The notes beneath the pieces were generated by a model. That model searched no databases. It saw only the letters and a program-made list of their open reading frames with translations, and was not told the origin of the DNA. From Candidatus Sericytochromatia bacterium (GTDB lineage Bacteria > Cyanobacteriota > Sericytochromatia > UBA7694 > JACMQJ01), in NCBI GenBank assembly GCA_014377055.1, contig JACMQJ010000205.1, positions 1 through 9,011 of the forward strand: a stretch of DNA of 9,011 bases, given 5' to 3'. The position numbers and the translations under genes were made by a program. Of the stretch, positions 1 through 6,334 are shown piece after piece. Numbering within the stretch: position 1 is the first letter of the stretch; every line of letters begins with the position of its first letter.

Positions 1-266
1 GCGTCTAGTTTACTCATTGATGTCAAAAATGATTTAGCAATAACTCCATTAGCAGACGAATTACTATCTACATTATTATTTGCTCCAAATGGATTATTAC
101 CAGACTCGTTTATTTTTTTAAATTTATCGAATATAACATTATCTTTTAAGCCTAAAGAAGATAAGTTAGATATTTTTGAGCCTGAATCATCCGCAAATGG
201 GTTGGCACTTTTAGATTTGATTGTAGCATTGGCATTTAGATTACTACTATTTATATTTAGACCCAT
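1..266 (-). CDS. Asn/Ser-rich protein of unknown function, N-terminal 88 residues only
   Basis: This reading frame starts at an ATG on the minus strand and stays open for 88 codons to the window edge, so the C-terminal part is missing. The start is supported by a good Shine-Dalgarno core, AGAGG, nine bases upstream (276-280). The visible protein begins MGLNINSSNLNANATIKSKS and is rich in Asn, Ser and Lys. It has no signal peptide or membrane segment and looks disordered for most of its length. Two NPF tripeptides occur, in ANPFADD (about residues 21-27) and NNPFGAN (about 58-64), with a slightly more hydrophobic stretch (LGLKDNVIFDKF) between them. I do not recognise a family. It lies downstream of mnmA on the same strand, but a candidate terminator and promoter in between suggest separate transcription. 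That it is a real gene is fairly secure from the start signal and open frame; its function is unknown. Confidence 0.65.
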   Translation of the reverse strand, partial: MGLNINSSNLNANATIKSKSANPFADDSGSKISNLSSLGLKDNVIFDKFKKINESGNNPFGANNNVDSNSSANGVIAKSFLTSMSKLD

Positions 267-275
267 TAAAGATAA

Positions 276-280
276 CCTCT
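276..280 (-). promoter_or_regulatory. Ribosome binding site of the partial Asn/Ser-rich gene
   Basis: On the minus strand the bases read AGAGG, followed by nine bases and then the ATG at 266. This is one of the clearer Shine-Dalgarno matches in the window, and it fixes the start of the partial gene. Confidence 0.6.
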
Positions 281-303
281 AAAAAATACTCTGATCGTAT
301 CTA

Positions 304-309
304 ATTATA
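304..309 (-). promoter_or_regulatory. Candidate -10 box for the partial gene, next to a 10-bp palindrome
   Basis: The minus strand carries a perfect TATAAT here, about 37 bases upstream of the ATG, so a transcript would have a leader of roughly 30 bases. Directly upstream of the box is the perfect palindrome GTAATATTAC (310-319). No convincing -35 hexamer sits at 16-18 bases; that position is taken by the T-tract and foot of the upstream terminator. The promoter may therefore need an activator, or the call may be wrong, since TATAAT is common by chance in DNA this AT-rich. Confidence 0.35.
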
Positions 310-319
310 GTAATATTAC

Positions 320-358
320 AAAAAAACTTTCTTAATCTCAATATATAGATAGATTAAG
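320..358 (-). terminator. Probable Rho-independent terminator of mnmA
   Basis: Reading the minus strand, CTTAATCT (351-358) pairs perfectly with AGATTAAG (331-338) across a 12-base loop. Four bases later comes a run of seven T (320-326). It lies about 30 bases after the mnmA stop codon, in the right orientation. The stem is only 8 bp and AT-rich, so it may be leaky, but the T-tract and position fit a terminator. Confidence 0.55.
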
Positions 359-388
359 CTTGATTTAAAAATTGGGTTATTAAAAATT

Positions 389-1450
389 TTATTCAATAAC
401 TTGGTAAATAACTCCACCGCCAAGTAACATTTCTCCTGAATAGAATACTGTTACTTGACCTGGAGTTATTGCTCTCTGTTTATTTTTAAAAACTATTTTA
501 TAGTTTCCATCACCTATAGGAATAATTTCTGCAGGTTCTGGAGTTTCCAAGTATCTATTTTTTACATCTGCTAAAATTGGTGTTGTCGGTGTCGGAATAG
601 ATAGCCAGCTAACATCTGTTGCAATAAGTCCTGGAGAATAAACTTTGTCCTCTTTACCAACAATAATAGTATTAGTCGAAGCATTAATACCAACTACAAA
701 TAATCGATCAATAGAATCAACATTAATACCTTTTCTTTGACCAATTGTATAATTCATAATACCATCATGACTACCTAATCTGTGTCCATCTGTATCAATA
801 ACATCACCAGCTATAACTTTTTCTGGTGCCATCTTTTTTAAAAAATCCTTTAAACTACCACTGGTAAAACACAAATCCATACTATCAGCTTTACTTGACA
901 CTTTGATAAGTCCCATTTCTCTTGCCAAAACTCTGACATGCTTTTTATGTTCTTTTCCTAAAGGTAGCATGATTTTAGATAGTTGCTCCTGATTTAATTT
1001 ATAAAGCATATATGACTGATCCTTGGTTTTGTCTAGACCCTTAAAAATTTGATAACGTTTGGTATCTTCACTATATTCGATATGAACATAATGACCTGTA
1101 GCAATTTTTTCAACATCTGGGTGCATCTTTTGGACAGCATTCCATAAATAATTAAATTTCATCTTTGAGTTACAAGTAGGGCAAGGATTGGGAGTTCTTC
1201 CATTAGCATATTCACTAACAAAATTTTCAACTATTTCTTTGGTAAATTCTGGAACTAAATCATAAATCTGATGCTCTATCCCTAAGTATGCAGCAACCTT
1301 TTTTGCATCTTCTACAGCTTCACCAGAACAGCATTTACTGTCAGGCCAGATAAGCATCGTAACACCAACTACTTCATGTCCTTGTTCTTTTAGAATACAT
1401 GCAGCTACAGAGCTATCAACGCCACCGCTTAAACCAATTGCTACTTTCAT
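389..1450 (-). CDS. mnmA: tRNA-specific 2-thiouridylase MnmA (tRNA U34 thiolation)
   Basis: MnmA uses ATP to adenylate U34 in the anticodons of tRNA-Lys, -Glu and -Gln, then replaces O2 with sulfur passed from a cysteine desulfurase as a persulfide. The protein has 353 residues, normal for the family. It opens with the PP-loop motif SGGVDSS (residues 8-14). The nucleophile pair is in TPNPCPTCN (Cys90 and Cys93), with the tRNA-binding NGRTPNPC context. The second catalytic (persulfide) cysteine is Cys194 in DLCFTSG. GHYVH, DQSYMLY and the C-terminal beta-barrel motif TPGQVTVFY are all present. I start at the ATG at 1450, giving MKVAIGLSGG, because family members begin there. An in-frame TTG 24 bases further upstream would add eight unconserved residues. 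No strong Shine-Dalgarno precedes either start. Only 43 bases separate this start from an inserted repeat element (1494-1657), which may supply the promoter. The product assignment is very secure. Confidence 0.97.
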   Translation of the reverse strand: MKVAIGLSGGVDSSVAACILKEQGHEVVGVTMLIWPDSKCCSGEAVEDAKKVAAYLGIEHQIYDLVPEFTKEIVENFVSEYANGRTPNPCPTCNSKMKFNYLWNAVQKMHPDVEKIATGHYVHIEYSEDTKRYQIFKGLDKTKDQSYMLYKLNQEQLSKIMLPLGKEHKKHVRVLAREMGLIKVSSKADSMDLCFTSGSLKDFLKKMAPEKVIAGDVIDTDGHRLGSHDGIMNYTIGQRKGINVDSIDRLFVVGINASTNTIIVGKEDKVYSPGLIATDVSWLSIPTPTTPILADVKNRYLETPEPAEIIPIGDGNYKIVFKNKQRAITPGQVTVFYSGEMLLGGGVIYQVIE

Positions 1451-1522
1451 TATACTAAACTTTTGAAACCCCAAAAAATAAAATAACTTCTAATGTAAAA
1501 AATTAAGTGATAAATTAACTTT

Positions 1523-1551
1523 ATTATAATCTAAAGTTTCTTTAGCGTTAA
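1523..1551 (-). promoter_or_regulatory. Candidate mnmA promoter inside the MITE-like element
   Basis: On the minus strand TTAACG (1546-1551, 4 of 6 to the -35 consensus) is followed after exactly 17 bases by a perfect TATAAT (1523-1528). Transcription would begin near 1516, giving a leader of about 66 bases before the mnmA ATG. The spacer holds a perfect 6-bp inverted repeat with a 3-base centre, CTAAAG-AAA-CTTTAG (1531-1545), which could be an operator or simply part of the element's folded structure. If correct, the element donated the promoter now driving mnmA. Confidence 0.45.
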
Positions 1552-1555
1552 TTTT

Positions 1556-1631
1556 GAGATTCTTCATTCCACTACGTTTCATTCAGAATGACAATGACAT
1601 GATTTGTCACTCTGAGGTACGAAGAGTCTTC
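1556..1631. repeat. Imperfect hairpin of the GAGATTCTTC...GTCATTCTGAG type
   Basis: The left arm starts GAGATTCTTC (1556-1565) and ends TCAGAATGAC (1583-1592). The right arm starts GTCACTCTGA (1606-1615) and ends GAAGAGTCTTC (1621-1631). The inner ten bases pair with one G-T wobble and the outer parts pair with a few mismatches and an asymmetric bulge. It is visibly more GC-rich than its surroundings. From memory, it resembles a dispersed hairpin with the consensus GTCATTCTGAG...GAAGAATCTC found in many unrelated bacterial genomes; that likeness has not been searched. Seven T follow at 1632-1638, so in the plus direction it could also act as a terminator, although no gene precedes it on that strand. 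Confidence 0.55.
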
Positions 1632-1683
1632 TTTTTTTGATGACTTAATTTTTTACACTAACAAATAATTTACTTAAAAATTA

Positions 1684-1726
1684 CCTAAAATTAGATTATA
1701 TCATCTACACAAACATCCTAAAATTA
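1684..1726. repeat. Pair of 10-bp direct repeats, CCTAAAATTA
   Basis: CCTAAAATTA occurs at 1684-1693 and again at 1717-1726. The copies start 33 bases apart, close to three helical turns. Between them on the minus strand lies a perfect TATAAT (1695-1700). The arrangement fits a dimeric regulator binding across a promoter, but the repeats are AT-rich and the reading is tentative. Confidence 0.3.
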
Positions 1727-1827
1727 ATATTTTTAAAGATTAAATAGAGTAAGCAAAAATATTTATCTACTTTAGTTTAAACTGATAGAAGAGAAATTTT
1801 TAATTTGGAAAATCCTGTAAATATCTT

Positions 1828-2997
1828 ATGAAAAAAATAATCGTTAGTTTATCTATTATTAGCCCACTTTTATTTGCTTTTAATTGTACGACTTCTGTTC
1901 CATTAGCAAGACCAAGTAGCAAAGTAAGTGATATTTCACCTTCTATTGTTAATTATAGTCCTAATAATGCTAATATCCCTAATCCTACTTCATCATCAGG
2001 TAAAGTAACTATAGATCAATCACAGAAAATTGCTTTTATGTCAAATCGTAGTGGTTTTTGGGATATTTATAATATGAATATAGATGGGTCTAATGTTCAA
2101 AAACTAACCAAAGATGATATGAAAACACCATTTGCCTTTTCTATCTCACCAGATGGACAAAAAATAGCATATATTTCTGACAAAACAGGTAACTCGGATC
2201 TATGGATTATGAACCTTATAACAAAAGAAGTAACTCAAATAACTGATACTCCTTTGGGTGAAGAAGGTAGCCCATCATGGTCAGCAGATAGCAAAAGAGT
2301 TGCTTTTCATTACAACTCAAATATAATGACAAACAAGATCTTTAAGATTATGCAAATAAATTATCCCTTTATTAAAAGTCAAAGTACTATTCAAACTTTG
2401 ATTTCAGACGTATCTAACAGCCTGTTACATCCATCATTTTCTCCTGACGGAAGTAAAATCTTATATTCAGTTAATGATCTTACAAAAGGAACAAGTTACT
2501 TACATCTCTATGACTACCCAACAAAAAAAGATATAGAAATAACAACGAGGGATGAGCAACCTATTAATGGAAGCTGGTCACCTGATAGTAAAAAAATTAT
2601 TTATGGGACAGTTAACAATGGTATTTTTCAGGTAAATACAAACCTAACAGGACGTATAGCTATTGGTACATTCAAAAATATCAAAGGAACTCCGTTCTTT
2701 TCACCTGATGGAAATAAAATAACTATTGCTAGAGGTTATGGCTCGATCTCCGACTCTATAGATGATTGTAATGTTTGGATTATGGATAATGATGGAAAAA
2801 ATCCACAAAAAATAACTACCGAAGGTGGTATTAGTTTAAATTGGTATAAAGTATCTAATTCATCTTCAAGTACGGTTATTACACCTTCATACCCAAATCA
2901 GCCAACTTCTAACCCTAGTAGCAATAGTGGCAGTTCTGGTGGATCACCAAGTAATCCTTATGCTGTTGATCCAAATGATCCATTACTTAATCCATAG
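1828..2997 (+). CDS. TolB-like PD40/WD40 beta-propeller protein, exported, probable lipoprotein
   Basis: The N-terminus MKKIIVSLSIISPLLFAFNC is a short signal peptide with two lysines and a hydrophobic core, ending at Cys20. The AFNC lipobox is atypical because Asn replaces the usual Gly, Ala or Ser at -1, so lipidation is likely but not certain. A Ser/Pro/Asn-rich linker follows (about 21-62). Six propeller blades then run from about 66 to 340, five marked by the PD40 signature: SISPDGQKIAY (106), WSADSKRVAF (151), FSPDGSKILY (204), WSPDSKKIIY (250) and FSPDGNKITI (291). Each is followed by a D-x-W/Y-x-M type strand, as in DIYNMNIDG and DLWIMNL. The last 45 residues are a disordered Ser/Pro/Gly/Asn tail ending NDPLLNP. 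This is the TolB propeller fold without the TolB N-terminal domain, and no tolA or pal lies nearby, so I do not call it tolB. Such proteins usually bind other envelope proteins. The ATG has no good Shine-Dalgarno. Confidence 0.85.
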   Translation: MKKIIVSLSIISPLLFAFNCTTSVPLARPSSKVSDISPSIVNYSPNNANIPNPTSSSGKVTIDQSQKIAFMSNRSGFWDIYNMNIDGSNVQKLTKDDMKTPFAFSISPDGQKIAYISDKTGNSDLWIMNLITKEVTQITDTPLGEEGSPSWSADSKRVAFHYNSNIMTNKIFKIMQINYPFIKSQSTIQTLISDVSNSLLHPSFSPDGSKILYSVNDLTKGTSYLHLYDYPTKKDIEITTRDEQPINGSWSPDSKKIIYGTVNNGIFQVNTNLTGRIAIGTFKNIKGTPFFSPDGNKITIARGYGSISDSIDDCNVWIMDNDGKNPQKITTEGGISLNWYKVSNSSSSTVITPSYPNQPTSNPSSNSGSSGGSPSNPYAVDPNDPLLNP

Positions 2998-3011
2998 ATA
3001 TTAAGATTTAG

Positions 3012-3056
3012 TTTAGATTGTATTTAAAAATTTTTGAATATAGGTTAGAATCTAAA
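3012..3056 (+). terminator. Long AT-rich inverted repeat after the TolB-like gene, possible weak terminator
   Basis: TTTAGATT (3012-3019) pairs perfectly with AATCTAAA (3049-3056). Inside, TATTTAAAAA (3021-3030) can pair with TTTTTGAATA (3031-3040) with one G-U. There is no T-tract after the outer stem, so this is not a textbook terminator. It may stabilise the 3' end or act only weakly, allowing readthrough into the TPR gene. Confidence 0.3.
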
Positions 3057-3125
3057 GAAGAAATAGTAGAAAATTTTTATTTTGTCGATCTTAGATAATT
3101 AAATATTTAGTTCGATATTAAAAAT

Positions 3126-3131
3126 TATACT
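3126..3131 (+). promoter_or_regulatory. Candidate -10 box for the TPR gene
   Basis: TATACT lies 39 bases before the TPR start codon, in the 173-bp gap after the TolB-like gene. No recognisable -35 hexamer occurs at normal spacing. The gap is otherwise only AT-rich sequence, so this is a weak call; co-transcription with the upstream gene remains possible. Confidence 0.2.
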
Positions 3132-3170
3132 AAATGTGAATAAAAAGCGTTAATTAAATATTTTTTTAAT

Positions 3171-6100
3171 ATGCCTGAAAATAAAGAACAAATACTAGCT
3201 CTGTTAGGTAACAACTCATCTAATGATGATAGTTATAAAGAGATGCTTTCTTTAATAGGTAACATATACAGCTCAGAAGCTATAGAAAATATATCTGAGT
3301 TAGAGATAAAGACTTTACCTTCTGAAGATCCATCTATCAATTTAACAGAAAAGCCAAAAGAAATAATTAAAAAAGACTTTCATTATTTTATGTTTAATGG
3401 TGAAGAATTTATTATTAAAAAAGAATACGACTTAGCATTAAATAGTTTTAAATTAGCCTTCAAGCATGATCAAAAAAATCCTTTATTAGTTAAAAAATTA
3501 GCTTTTTGCTATCAAAAACTTGATAAATTTAAGAATGCCGTTGAGCTTTACAAAAAAATTGAAAAATTAAACCATGATGATCAAGTATTTATCTATGATA
3601 TGGCTGAATGTTATTTTCAATTACAAGATTATAGTAATGCAATAATATATTTTATAAAACTTTTGGAGCTTAATGAAAATAACAAAAGGGTAAGATATAG
3701 AGTTATACAAACCTACTCTTATCTTGAGGATTATAGTAATGTTGTACATTATTGCAATAATTATTTTTCAAAATTTGAAGAGAATATTGAATTACTCAAC
3801 CTTATGGGCTTGGCTTATGAAAAAACAGATTCTAGCGATAATGCAATTGATTGTTATCAAAAATCTTTAGTTATAGAACAATATAATTTAAAAGCATTAA
3901 TTAATCTTGGTCGATTGTACTTTTCAATCAAAGAATACAAAAAATCTGCAGAAAACTATTACAAGGCTCAAAAAATAAGTCCTATGACCTTTGATAATCA
4001 GTCATTACTTGAGCTTGGTAAATCTTATGAAAACCTAAACCTGAATGATAAAGCCGTTGAATGTTTTACACTATACATTGAAGATAACTCAGAAGATGCT
4101 AACACTATGTATAGTTTGGCAATGATCCATAAAGAAAAAGATAATTTTGATAAAGCCTTAGAATATTTAAAACAATTAGCAAAATTGGATCTTGAAAATT
4201 CTGAGCTTTGGATTGAACTTTCGGATTGCTATATTAAAACAAATAAATACGAAAAAGCTCTTGATTGTTTGAGAAGAAGCCTTAAAATTAATCCAAAACA
4301 ACCCGATGCTATTTTTAATATGGGCTTATGCTATCAATCAATTAAACAGTATGAAAAAGCTATTGACTTTTATAATAAATATCTTAAATCAAATAATAAA
4401 AATGCAGAAATTTTTCATCGTTTAGGTTTATGTTATCATGAGCTTTTAGAGTCTGAAGAAGCTATAGGATACTATCTTAAGGCAACTCAAATTGATCCAG
4501 CAAAATTTAAAAGTTGGCATAATCTTGGGCTTGTTTATTACAATGTTGGAGAATACAATAAATCTATTGATGCACTAAAAAACGCCTTAACTATTGATAC
4601 AAATGATCCTGCCACTTGGTTTGCATTGGCAAGTTGTTTTTATAAGCTTAATGATTTTGTTAATGCTGAAAAAAATTATAAAAATGCAATCTTAATTGTT
4701 CCTGATAATATCGAGTTTAGAACAAGCTTAGCTATTGTCTATGATAAAATGGATCGTCAAACGGAATCTATTGCTATTTATGAATCATTAGTTAAAGAGT
4801 CTTCAAAAAATGTCGAAATGTGGAATAACCTAGCACAAGTTTATCATTCTATGAAGATGTATAATGAAGCAATTAGATGTTATGAAAAAGTTACAGAGCT
4901 TAGACCAGAGAGAAAAGAAGAGCTAAAAGATACAATCGAAGATCTATTACTTGGCAGTAATAATTTAAGGAGAACAGTTGTTCATTTTGAAAAAAAGCTA
5001 AAAGAAAATATTAATGATCCTGATATGTGGTACAAATTAGCGAAAGTTCAACTTGACCTTAAAGATTTTGAGAAGGCAAAAAATTGTTTAAAAAAGGTGT
5101 TACAAATATCACCTGAATACAAAAATACCAAACATTATTTGGCACTAGCTTATCAGGGTCAAAATCAAGCTTTTGAAGCTATTCCCATTCTAAAAAAATT
5201 AATTAAAGAATCGCCAAATAACCATATATTATTAAATAACCTTGGTATGTGTTATCAAAAACAAAATGATTTTGATGATTCTATTATATATTTTAAAAAA
5301 GCAATTGAAGTAAAGCCCGATTTTTATGAACCTTATTATAATATCGGTATTTCTAATTATCATAGTTGGCGTTTTGATAAGGCAATAGAAAATTATAATC
5401 AAGCCATAAAAATTGATCCAAATAGATATGAGGCTTGGCATAATATTGGAGTTTCACAGTACAAAGCACGTAAGTATAATGAATCTATCGTATATTTTCA
5501 AAAATGTCTTGAATTACAACCTCATAAAGCTGAAAACTTATTTAAAATGGGTTGCTCATGTTATCGCTTAGGTAATTTAAATGATGCCATAAATTATTTT
5601 GGTCAAACTGTCAAGCAGGATCCATCTAATGCTGAGGCTTGGAGTTTGTTAGGAATAATAGCTTTTAAATTAAACAGGCTTGATCTTGCTGTATCAGCAC
5701 TCGAAAAAGCAAGCAACCTTGAACCAGAAAATTTTAAAATATGGAATAATCTTGGAAAAGTTTATTATCATTCAAAAAGAATGAGTTTATCTTCTGATGC
5801 TTTTCAAAAAGCAATTGATCTTAAAAAAGACATTTATGAATTATGGTTTAATTTAGGTTTAATTTATCTAAATCAAAAAGAATATATTACAGCTCTTGAT
5901 TTTTTTAAAAAATCCGCTGAAATTAATAATGAAAGCTATTATTCTTGGTTAAATATAGGTTATATTTTTTATATATCAAATAAATATCCAAATGCAATAC
6001 AATTTTACAAAAGTGCAATTAGTATTGACTCAGGAAAATCAGAAGCTTGGTTTCATCTTGGTATTACTCACTATAAATTAAATGAGCAAGCAAAAGCTCA

Positions 6101-6308
6101 TGAATGCTTTCAGAGAGCTTCCGAAAATTCTAATGATTTAAAATACAAAATAGCTTTAAAGTTATTCGATTCAAAAGTTAATCCTAAAGAGAATAAAGTA
6201 GATAAAATAATAATTCCTGTCTCTACTCTTAAAATAATTAACTCATTTAAGATAAAATATGAATATAGATTTAGAGCAATTTCTGAGCCAGATGATTATA
6301 TTGATTAG
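3171..6308 (+). CDS. Giant cytoplasmic TPR-repeat protein, about 27 tandem repeats
   Basis: The 1045-residue protein is almost entirely tetratricopeptide repeats of 34 residues, from about residue 70 to 990. Typical units are KSWHNLGLVYYNVGEYNKSIDALKNALTIDTNDP and EAWHNIGVSQYKARKYNESIVYFQKCLELQPHKA in pattern: W-x2-LG-x2-Y at the first helix and A-x3-Y-x-K-A-x3-x-P at the second. I count about 27 units, one degenerate and stretched around residues 580-615 (RPERKEELKDTIEDLLLGSNN region). There is no signal peptide, membrane segment or enzymatic domain. The acidic, flexible N-terminal 69 residues contain two similar short motifs, LALLGN and LSLIGN. The C-terminal 50 residues are basic, then beta-like, then acidic (EPDDYID). 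Such long TPR solenoids act as protein-binding scaffolds. The partner is unknown. The repeats resemble the O-GlcNAc-transferase type, but no glycosyltransferase domain follows. The ATG has no Shine-Dalgarno, only a U-rich leader. The fold is certain; the role is not. Confidence 0.93.
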   Translation: MPENKEQILALLGNNSSNDDSYKEMLSLIGNIYSSEAIENISELEIKTLPSEDPSINLTEKPKEIIKKDFHYFMFNGEEFIIKKEYDLALNSFKLAFKHDQKNPLLVKKLAFCYQKLDKFKNAVELYKKIEKLNHDDQVFIYDMAECYFQLQDYSNAIIYFIKLLELNENNKRVRYRVIQTYSYLEDYSNVVHYCNNYFSKFEENIELLNLMGLAYEKTDSSDNAIDCYQKSLVIEQYNLKALINLGRLYFSIKEYKKSAENYYKAQKISPMTFDNQSLLELGKSYENLNLNDKAVECFTLYIEDNSEDANTMYSLAMIHKEKDNFDKALEYLKQLAKLDLENSELWIELSDCYIKTNKYEKALDCLRRSLKINPKQPDAIFNMGLCYQSIKQYEKAIDFYNKYLKSNNKNAEIFHRLGLCYHELLESEEAIGYYLKATQIDPAKFKSWHNLGLVYYNVGEYNKSIDALKNALTIDTNDPATWFALASCFYKLNDFVNAEKNYKNAILIVPDNIEFRTSLAIVYDKMDRQTESIAIYESLVKESSKNVEMWNNLAQVYHSMKMYNEAIRCYEKVTELRPERKEELKDTIEDLLLGSNNLRRTVVHFEKKLKENINDPDMWYKLAKVQLDLKDFEKAKNCLKKVLQISPEYKNTKHYLALAYQGQNQAFEAIPILKKLIKESPNNHILLNNLGMCYQKQNDFDDSIIYFKKAIEVKPDFYEPYYNIGISNYHSWRFDKAIENYNQAIKIDPNRYEAWHNIGVSQYKARKYNESIVYFQKCLELQPHKAENLFKMGCSCYRLGNLNDAINYFGQTVKQDPSNAEAWSLLGIIAFKLNRLDLAVSALEKASNLEPENFKIWNNLGKVYYHSKRMSLSSDAFQKAIDLKKDIYELWFNLGLIYLNQKEYITALDFFKKSAEINNESYYSWLNIGYIFYISNKYPNAIQFYKSAISIDSGKSEAWFHLGITHYKLNEQAKAHECFQRASENSNDLKYKIALKLFDSKVNPKENKVDKIIIPVSTLKIINSFKIKYEYRFRAISEPDDYID

Positions 6309-6334
6309 TTTATTTTTATTCAGAAATTAATCAA
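6301..6334. terminator. Weak inverted repeat spanning the convergent stop codons
   Basis: TTGATTA (6301-6307) and TAATCAA (6328-6334) are perfect reverse complements separated by a 20-base, T-rich loop. They cover the ends of both the TPR and Uma2 genes. A shared bidirectional terminator is plausible from position, but a 7-bp AT-rich stem with a large loop is weak evidence. Confidence 0.25.

Larger units (their letters stand above)
1494..1657. mobile_element. MITE-like element, 164 bp, with 15-bp perfect terminal inverted repeats and a CTAA duplication
   Basis: The left end reads TGTAAAAAATTAAGT (1494-1508) and the right end ACTTAATTTTTTACA (1643-1657), exact reverse complements. Allowing one mismatch, the match runs to 18 bp (1494-1511 with 1640-1657). 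The outer bases are TG...CA, as in many transposons. The four bases outside each end are identical, CTAA at 1490-1493 and 1658-1661, as expected of a target-site duplication. The interior encodes nothing and is almost wholly inverted repeats: AAATTAAC/GTTAATTT (1512-1519/1547-1554) enclosing CTAAAG/CTTTAG (1531-1536/1540-1545), then an imperfect hairpin from 1556 to 1631. A non-autonomous element moved by a transposase elsewhere in the genome is the best reading. No transposase is present here and only one copy is visible, so mobility is inferred. Confidence 0.65.
1451..1827. other. Divergent intergenic region between mnmA and the TolB-like gene
   Basis: This 377-bp stretch holds no credible coding sequence on either strand. 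It contains a MITE-like element (1494-1657), a candidate mnmA promoter inside that element, a second minus-strand TATAAT (1695-1700) flanked by two copies of CCTAAAATTA (1684-1693 and 1717-1726), and the perfect palindrome AGTTTAAACT (1774-1783) 44 bases before the TolB-like start. I see no convincing -35/-10 pair for the plus-strand gene. Confidence 0.6.

Noticed and set aside
1451..1474. Extended mnmA start at an in-frame TTG, adding eight residues
   Set aside because: The family normally begins with M-K-V-A-I-G-L-S-G-G, which matches the ATG at 1450. The extra residues are not conserved in any MnmA I know and have no ribosome binding site.
1556..1638. Hairpin plus seven T as a genuine plus-strand terminator
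   Set aside because: No plus-strand gene lies upstream between it and mnmA, which is on the other strand. Its nesting inside terminal inverted repeats explains it better.
1494..1657. CRISPR repeat or riboswitch reading of the structured region
   Set aside because: There is no array of regularly spaced repeats, and the structure is symmetrical about the element with flanking CTAA, which fits a mobile element rather than a ligand-binding leader.
5232..5441. Minus-strand open frame of 69 codons inside the TPR gene
   Set aside because: It lies wholly within the TPR coding sequence, is dominated by Ile/Phe/Leu as expected from the antisense of Lys/Asn-rich codons, and has no start signal or known motif.
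3171..6308. O-GlcNAc transferase or other TPR-linked enzyme
   Set aside because: The TPRs run almost to the C-terminus and only about 50 residues remain, too few for a catalytic domain.
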